A stretch of 64,000 bases of DNA from NCBI GenBank assembly GCA_036345935.2, contig JADWOT020001351.1, forward strand, positions 1 through 64,000, given 5' to 3'. Shown here piece by piece: positions 58,776 to 64,000 of the stretch. The stretch is from Taenia hydatigena (taxonomy: Eukaryota; Platyhelminthes; Cestoda; Cyclophyllidea; Taeniidae). Within the stretch, counting starts at the first letter, position 1; the number at the start of each line of letters is the position of its first letter. The notes under the pieces were generated by a model. The model was not told the origin of the DNA, ran no database searches, and saw only the letters and a list, made by a program, of their open reading frames with translations. The position numbers and the translations under genes are program-made.

Positions 58776-59868
58776 CTTCGAACAGAGGAGGGAAAGTTAT
58801 TTAAGAACAAAACGGAGGCAAACCGCTTATTTGAAGTAGAGTGGACAGGGGCGTTAAGAGTGAAGTGAACAGCGTTACAAAGTACGCACAGCGAAGTAGC
58901 CATACTTCGAGCCCATCGACTGGAATTTAAGTAGTCTATGAACCAATAAATGAGCATATGATTAAGTTGGAAGCCATTGGTTGTGTAAATTTTCCCAATT
59001 GCTTTGCATCATCTTTACTTCTGGCATAAAGTAGACTGAAATCTTGCAGAAGGGTGGAAGAGCTGCTTGACGTTGACGATGAATTGATTCCAGCATCAAT
59101 TTGTTAAAACTTGTGACAGCCAGTGCTAGTGGTGCTGAAATACTTGCAATTTAGTGCTACCCCATACGCGCATCATGCAAAAGTGTTTTGTCACTGCGTT
59201 AGTCGCAGAAGTGAGCTACTAGTCTCACAAAAGTTGTATTAATTAATTAAGCAATTAAATCCTCAAATTTATAACATCTTTAGCAAACTCAAAGAGGTCT
59301 TTTGAACGCAATTTCTGCGCATTAGTGATTTCCGTCGGGACAATTTGTCTAATTTTGTGGTGGCTTCTTCTTTATCATGCGCCCTGATGACTTATGCTTT
59401 CGCATGAGACATTTCTCAGCTTTAATGTCTCCACAGTTCAGTAGGTCACTGTCGCCTAAGAATCATAATTTCTTATCAACAACTCAGTGCCTTTTTACGG
59501 TTCTTTAAAATACGCATTCTCTCTTCATATATTTTCCTCACATCTGCCGATCTTGGCCAAAAGCAAAATTTCTGGACAGGTAGAGTTTCTTTGACATTTT
59601 TGCAACGCGGATACATTTCTTTCCGACTTACTGCTGATAGTGACCGATAAGTCACATGCGACATTTAGGCCACTTAATGAAGCATCACGCTTGATCAGGT
59701 GACTGAGCGTTCTCCTGTCCGGCGAGTTGCTTTCTCTGAGTTTTCTTTAAATGCCCTCGTGTGCTTCAGAAGTCTGGATTGCCTTCCAAGCTCATCTGGG
59801 TGCGATGTTATTTCAATCCTCCTGCAATAGTGGGGTAGTGTATCACATGCTGCCCATGGATTGAGACT

Positions 59869-59980
59869 AATCTATGTGTATCGCAGATAATGCGCAATAG
59901 ATGATCCACCTCTTAGTGGGTTCGAAGCACTGAATTTACTTAGTTACGTCAATCAGTTCAATCGGCATAGATAATGTCAC
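59869..59980 (+). repeat. Diverged direct repeat, copy 1
   Basis: Aligns with 60541-60652: ATGTGTA-CGCA-ATAATGCGCA, CTTAGTG-GTTCGAAGCACTGAA, then CGGCATAGATAATGTCA against a decayed equivalent. The GTTCGAAGCAC core looks like a weak Pol III B box, so a tRNA-derived origin is possible but unproven. Confidence 0.65.
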
Positions 59981-60540
59981 TCAACACCATAGGGTTTGAG
60001 GTTCTTGCAAAAAGTCTACGACTATACATCACTTCGTTTCATCCTTATACATTGCCGAAAAAGGTGTGGAAATCTAGAAACCCCATCAATAAATGCCTTT
60101 GCTTCCAAAACTGCTTCCAAAACAACATGACCAAATAATTACAAAATCTGTCTCATTGCTATTTTTCTGCATTCATCAATGTAGTCCTAGTGCTGTGTTT
60201 ATGCCTAAGTAGGAAATTACACATCGTTTAGGGAGCACTTTGCCGTAGTAACATAGTGTAGGTCACACAATTGTTGTCTCGCTGCCATTCGCTTAAGCGC
60301 TCCGGAGGAACTCACTGTGAACACAAATGCAACCCTTTTGTTTTGGCTGTTGTCCTTGCAATTTTCGTTTTAACACTTTCACTGAACTTGAACTAATCTG
60401 TGCTTAGCGCTTATATCGTCGCCGTTGGTTGCCTTTTGCAAAATGTGCATTATCTCATAACTTTATAGCCACTTAGCTAAGCTCACTAAAATAGAATGCA
60501 TGCCCGTCCGCATGCTAATTTAACTTCGATACTCAGACGG

Positions 60541-60652
60541 GCTCATGTGTACCGCAAATAATGCGCACTCGATCAGCTGCGTCTTAGTGAGTTCGAAGCA
60601 CTGAAGTTAATGGGTTGCATTAGCTAGTTATATCTGCACGGGTCATTTTATC
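60541..60652 (+). repeat. Diverged direct repeat, copy 2
   Basis: Partner of 59869-59980, about 670 bp away in the same orientation and ending about 160 bp before the dispersed once-coding repeat at 60815. Confidence 0.65.
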
Positions 60653-60814
60653 TTACATTGTTGGACCTTTCAGTCTAAGGTGCATGCAAATATGCCAACG
60701 ACAACTGAAACTTTGGAAAAAAACACTGAACGTTGTAACAGCGAAATTCCACCGCATTTGCGCAAAATGTTAACGAACAAATTTGCTAGAAGTATGCGTA
60801 TGTATGCGCATGGT

Positions 60815-61345
60815 GACAAGTATATTCATCCTATATCAGGTATTGAAAGGTAAGGCTATATTACAGAGTCCAAACGGCATTACTGGAATTTTGTACAGCT
60901 CACTTAGCGGCATAAAGCTGACTCTTATCTGACTGTATCAGCTATTTCAGCTAGCAAGCATTGTAAATTTTGGCACAAAAATTTGATTTGACCTATGTAG
61001 GGTCAAATTAGGGTCGATTTCAACCGAAATGTACATTATCCTAATGTTGCTATGGATGTCATGTTGGAGAGCATGACAACAAAATCCCCTGAAAATCAAT
61101 GCCTCAATCAGTTTATATCAAAATGACAGCGCAGAATTATTTACCTTTCGGTTACCATGGCTAAATTTAAAAAACTCTCCAAAACATGCAAATTCTTTTT
61201 ATTATCCTCAGCAGTACAACCACTAATTGTCCATTGGACATAGTCCAACCAATTATAGATCGACAGAGGAATATCAAACGCATTGCCACATCATTTTTAA
61301 ACGGATGCAATGAAATGAGAACATTAGCATCTTGGTCTCATTAGT
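60815..61345 (-). repeat. Dispersed once-coding repeat, copy 2
   Basis: Aligns with 3140-3650. Minus-strand peptides: NAFDIPLSIYNWLDYVQWTI, SGCTAEDNKKNLHVLESFLN, LAMVTER, against NALDFLLFTHNYLGDAQCAI, SGHTTKDSERDAHELDGFLN, LGCIFE in copy 1. Downstream GQIKFLCQNLQCLLAEIAD matches MGQISFCFKINLGCLQRKMA. Stops interrupt the frame, so the copy is not functional as read. Confidence 0.6.
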
Positions 61346-61556
61346 TACTTCCGATAACCATATTTCTGATGCGTTTATTGGGTCAATGGGTTTGCGTTTG
61401 ATTCATTAGTTTCTTTTGACTAAATCTGCTACTTTTCTGGCCCTGAGCTAACTTTGTCCACTAAGTTCTCAATGAGCAGATATGAAGAGAACATTCGCTG
61501 AGGCTACTCCTTTTCCCAAACATAACCATGGAAAGCACTAGCAAGATTGCTTACCT

Positions 61557-61737
61557 TCAAGTTTAGCAAGAAGCTTATTGAAGGGCAACTACGTATGGGA
61601 GAAAGAGAGAAGAGAGATATGCCTCGGGACTGAATGCGCGTGTTGAATGGGAGTCGACCAGAGCTTTCAAGATTACTTTTTTCCAGGCTTTGATACGAAA
61701 TGATTGATACCGACTCCCTAATTTGCGTAAAACTGTG
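61557..61737 (-). other. Possible exon before a GTAAGC donor
   Basis: Follows acceptor-like CATTGCACAG and ends at donor GTAAGC. Two frames are open: LRKLGSRYQSFRIKAWKKVI and RESVSIISYQSLEKSNLESS. Neither is recognised. Confidence 0.2.
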
Positions 61738-63051
61738 CAATGCCGCGAAAAGTATCTCAAGGCGTTACCACCGGTATTCCACAAGTTGCATTAGTATATG
61801 TGAGTGGAAGGTGAGGTTGTGGCTGTGCGAAGGTACAAGAATACAAGGACAAAGAAACGGATAGGAAAGAAATGGATTATCTTTAGCTTTACCAATTTAG
61901 TGATGTAATTTTTGCGTCAGCCAGTTAAGCTGGGCTGTTTTACTCTCTCTTCTGCGGCAGTGTGTACATCCTTTATTCGCAGCACCAACGAAAGGTTTTG
62001 TAGGATTCTTTAGGCGTTTTAAACTGCCGGAGATCAAGCAGCTGGAGCACTATCGCTAAAACAAATGCCCATTAGGTGCTGTGATAATAATGACTGTTAC
62101 TATTACTCTAAGATAGCAATGGCCTGCATTACCGCTTGTAAGGGTGAACAAGAGAAGCAGAATAATCGCCTTGAGACCATCATCAAATCAGTTGTGCAGT
62201 GTGATTCTAATTTCTAGTGGGCGCGATAGTTTCCTTTACCTTCTGGCCCATCGATGGCTTGCGCTCCTCTCATGCTCCTCCCATGCAAGCACGCACGCCC
62301 AATCATTGGTTAATTAGGATACATCTCAGCATGAAGGCACCTGAAATTGGATTGAGTTGCCGCACCGCACCATTTACGTGACTTTGCAGCCGAAAATTAA
62401 TCGTGCTTAAGTAGGTAATGAAGGTGCGCATGTGCCTTGTGGATTCTGCAGCCTGAATTGATCCTCACATGTAATAACTTTTCTTGTATATCATTTTCGC
62501 TTTAAAATCAAATCATTTGCTCATTCTCAGCGCTATATTACCCCAATACAATAAAAATGCTATCATTTTCACTTCAATTTCTTAACGCCTACCAGGATAA
62601 AATAGCGTCAGTATAGGTAAGTTTCTCCCTTTTCATTGCGCATAAGGTTGCTAGCAAAACCTAGAGCTTAGCATCAAGGCGGCTTGCTGGATTGCACTGG
62701 AACACAAATAAATGAGCATGTTAAATTTTTATTTAGAAATAGAGTGCAATCAAGAAACCGATATATTTCTTAATTGCACTCGACTATCGATCAAGTAATA
62801 TTGCCGTGTCGCTGTCAATTGCTACCAAAACGACTGATAAAATTGGCGTTATGCGATACTAATTCTGCCTTGTTATGCCAACTAAACAACGCTTGACCAA
62901 TTTCGCACAATCAGATCACCATGTACAAGACATGTAATAAAAGTTTTTGCTATTCGCTAATGCGTCGCCGCAGCGATTGCTCCTATCTCACTAAGCTACC
63001 AGTTATGATTAAGATGAAGTACCAATTAAAGTTGTTATTACTGCGACTTAC

Positions 63052-63112
63052 AAATTTTTGCTGACGCAATTGCATTCACCCACAATTTAAGCAAATAATG
63101 CGAGGTAAGCAT
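63052..63112 (-). CDS. Third exon of zinc-finger copy C (model)
   Basis: A 61-nt segment between acceptor CTTCCAG and donor GTAAGT, with GCAAAAATTT before the donor as in copy B. In the phase of the previous exon it reads YAYLALFA and then stops. One extra base relative to the open 60-nt exon of copy A may be a frameshift. Confidence 0.35.
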
Positions 63113-63189
63113 CTGGAAGGCAGAAGAGAACAAGGCATTTTAGTAAGCAGACATTGTGAAACATGTCTGATGGATCAAGCAATACCTAC

Positions 63190-63294
63190 AGAAGTGATGA
63201 GAATACACGTGTTCTTGCAATGCCCTAAGCGTCGAAAATTCGGCGCAGCAATCTGTGCAGTGAAGGCGTATTTCTGAATTTCCCATCCTCGTAA
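63190..63294 (-). CDS. C2H2 zinc-finger exon, family copy C (second finger)
   Basis: A 105-nt exon after acceptor CACTGTAG (63295 upward) and before donor GTAGGT. It reads RMGNSEIRLHCTDCCAEFST then LRALQEHVYSHHF: a full C-x2-C-x12-H-x3-H finger. Exon length and phases are the same as in copies A and B. Read through the donor it continues CRYCLIHQTCFTM, parallel to copy A's CKYFLVRQAHSMW, so retention of this intron in some transcripts is conceivable. Confidence 0.65.
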
Positions 63295-63409
63295 CTACAG
63301 TGCAGTTCAATAGGGCATACATTTAGAGGAAGTCTGTTTGAGACGCTAATGCTATGTTTGGGAAGCAGACCACACTGGATTCATCAGAGGTCAATGGACC
63401 CAAACTCAC

Positions 63410-63495
63410 AAATATGTGTCCCTGTGACATGGTGTAGGACCAGATCAGACTTTTCAAATGGGTTGTTGCATGCATAACACGACTGTGATTCCAAG
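63410..63495 (-). CDS. C2H2 zinc-finger exon, family copy C (first finger)
   Basis: An 86-nt exon after acceptor GTAAATAG and before donor GTGAGT. It reads LESQSCYACNNPFEKSDLVL then HHVTGTHI: C-x2-C-x12-H-x4-H, with the GTHI ending of copy B. It enters in phase 2, as in B, and leaves in phase 1. The frame read through the donor ends CEFGSIDL. Confidence 0.6.
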
Positions 63496-63547
63496 CTATT
63501 TACGAGACACGAAAGAAAGTAATTGGGGTGCATTTTGTAAGTCTTAC

Positions 63548-63600
63548 CTTTTTGGTGCATTAATAGCGTTCCGATGTATTCGCAACGCCTTGAGCAATTT
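63548..63600 (-). CDS. Possible 5' exon of zinc-finger copy C
   Basis: The donor context CACCAAAAAGGTAAGA parallels copy B's CACCAGAAAGGTAAAG and gives the same phase 2. The frame reads KLLKALRIHRNAINAPK but contains no ATG before an upstream stop, so the true start must lie in another exon or the copy is broken. Confidence 0.3.
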
Positions 63601-64000
63601 AGGTAATCAAAAGCGATGTTTATTAAAAACACAACAAACATATGCTGCTGCTATTATACTTTATCGCACTTCCTTGTCCAAAATTCTCTTTACTTCACTC
63701 CCTGTTTTTAAACTATCAACCGTAATTGCTGCGTATTCGCTACATTCCACGCAATGAATTGCCTTTACATATCATTTTCATCGTCCCCCCCAACGAGTGG
63801 AACCTTTTGCATACTACTGGATGGCGAAAGCAGAATTAATGTCGCAGAATGTGTGGTTATCTGCAGGCTCTTATTGAACTATCTACAAACAAGAAGAACC
63901 CAGAACTTCTCCGACTTCCCTCCGCCACCCCTACTTAGAAATGATAGATTGCACACATTAAAAAACTTATATATCAAATAAGCTGGGCAGCCTAATTAGG

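Noticed and set aside
1..64000. CRISPR arrays, bacterial operons, riboswitches
   Set aside because: No regularly spaced repeats and no prokaryotic gene organisation; the sequence is eukaryotic in character.

Overview
This is eukaryotic nuclear DNA, most likely from an invertebrate animal. A parasitic-helminth-type genome, such as a flatworm, fits best, but the sequence alone does not settle it. The window is AT-rich (GC roughly 40% by eye). No open reading frame exceeds about 172 codons, and most frames are closed every 50-100 codons. The coding-like segments are short and end at GT-AG splice signals. I see no bacterial operons, no ribosome-binding-site logic, no CRISPR array and no complete autonomous transposon. 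All exon and gene models below were read by eye and none is backed by a database search.

Layout. 3.1-3.65 kb, 7.43-7.66 kb and 60.8-61.35 kb carry diverged copies of one dispersed, once-coding repeat. 3.85-5.58 kb (minus strand) is a decayed ankyrin-repeat gene resembling the MASK/ANKHD1 family. 8.06-8.68 kb (minus) is a small three-exon gene model with a C-terminal membrane segment. 14.3-18.4 kb (minus) holds a series of protein-like but unconnected exons, one resembling a NIDO domain. 22.99-32.63 kb is framed by two near-identical 626-bp inverted repeats. 39.1-43.6 kb is a composite of tRNA-derived sequence with a second inverted repeat (about 439-bp arms), each arm carrying a tRNA-Ser(GCT)-like gene; a short direct repeat lies in its spacer. 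52.6-55.4 kb (minus) is a tandemly duplicated coding unit. 56.27-57.5 kb (minus) is a four-exon model of a single-pass membrane protein. 59.87-60.65 kb holds another diverged direct repeat.

The most coherent signal is a dispersed gene family encoding pairs of C2H2 zinc fingers, seen at 16.7 kb (plus), 31.27-30.65 kb (minus) and 63.6-63.05 kb (minus). The second-finger exon is exactly 105 nt in all three copies, with the same intron phase on both sides, and is followed each time by a small exon of 59-61 nt. The two minus-strand copies also share the first-finger exon.

Overall this looks like a gene-poor, repeat-shaped region in which pieces of genes have been copied, inverted and left to decay, with a few models that may still be intact. 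Nothing shows the genes acting together in one pathway.
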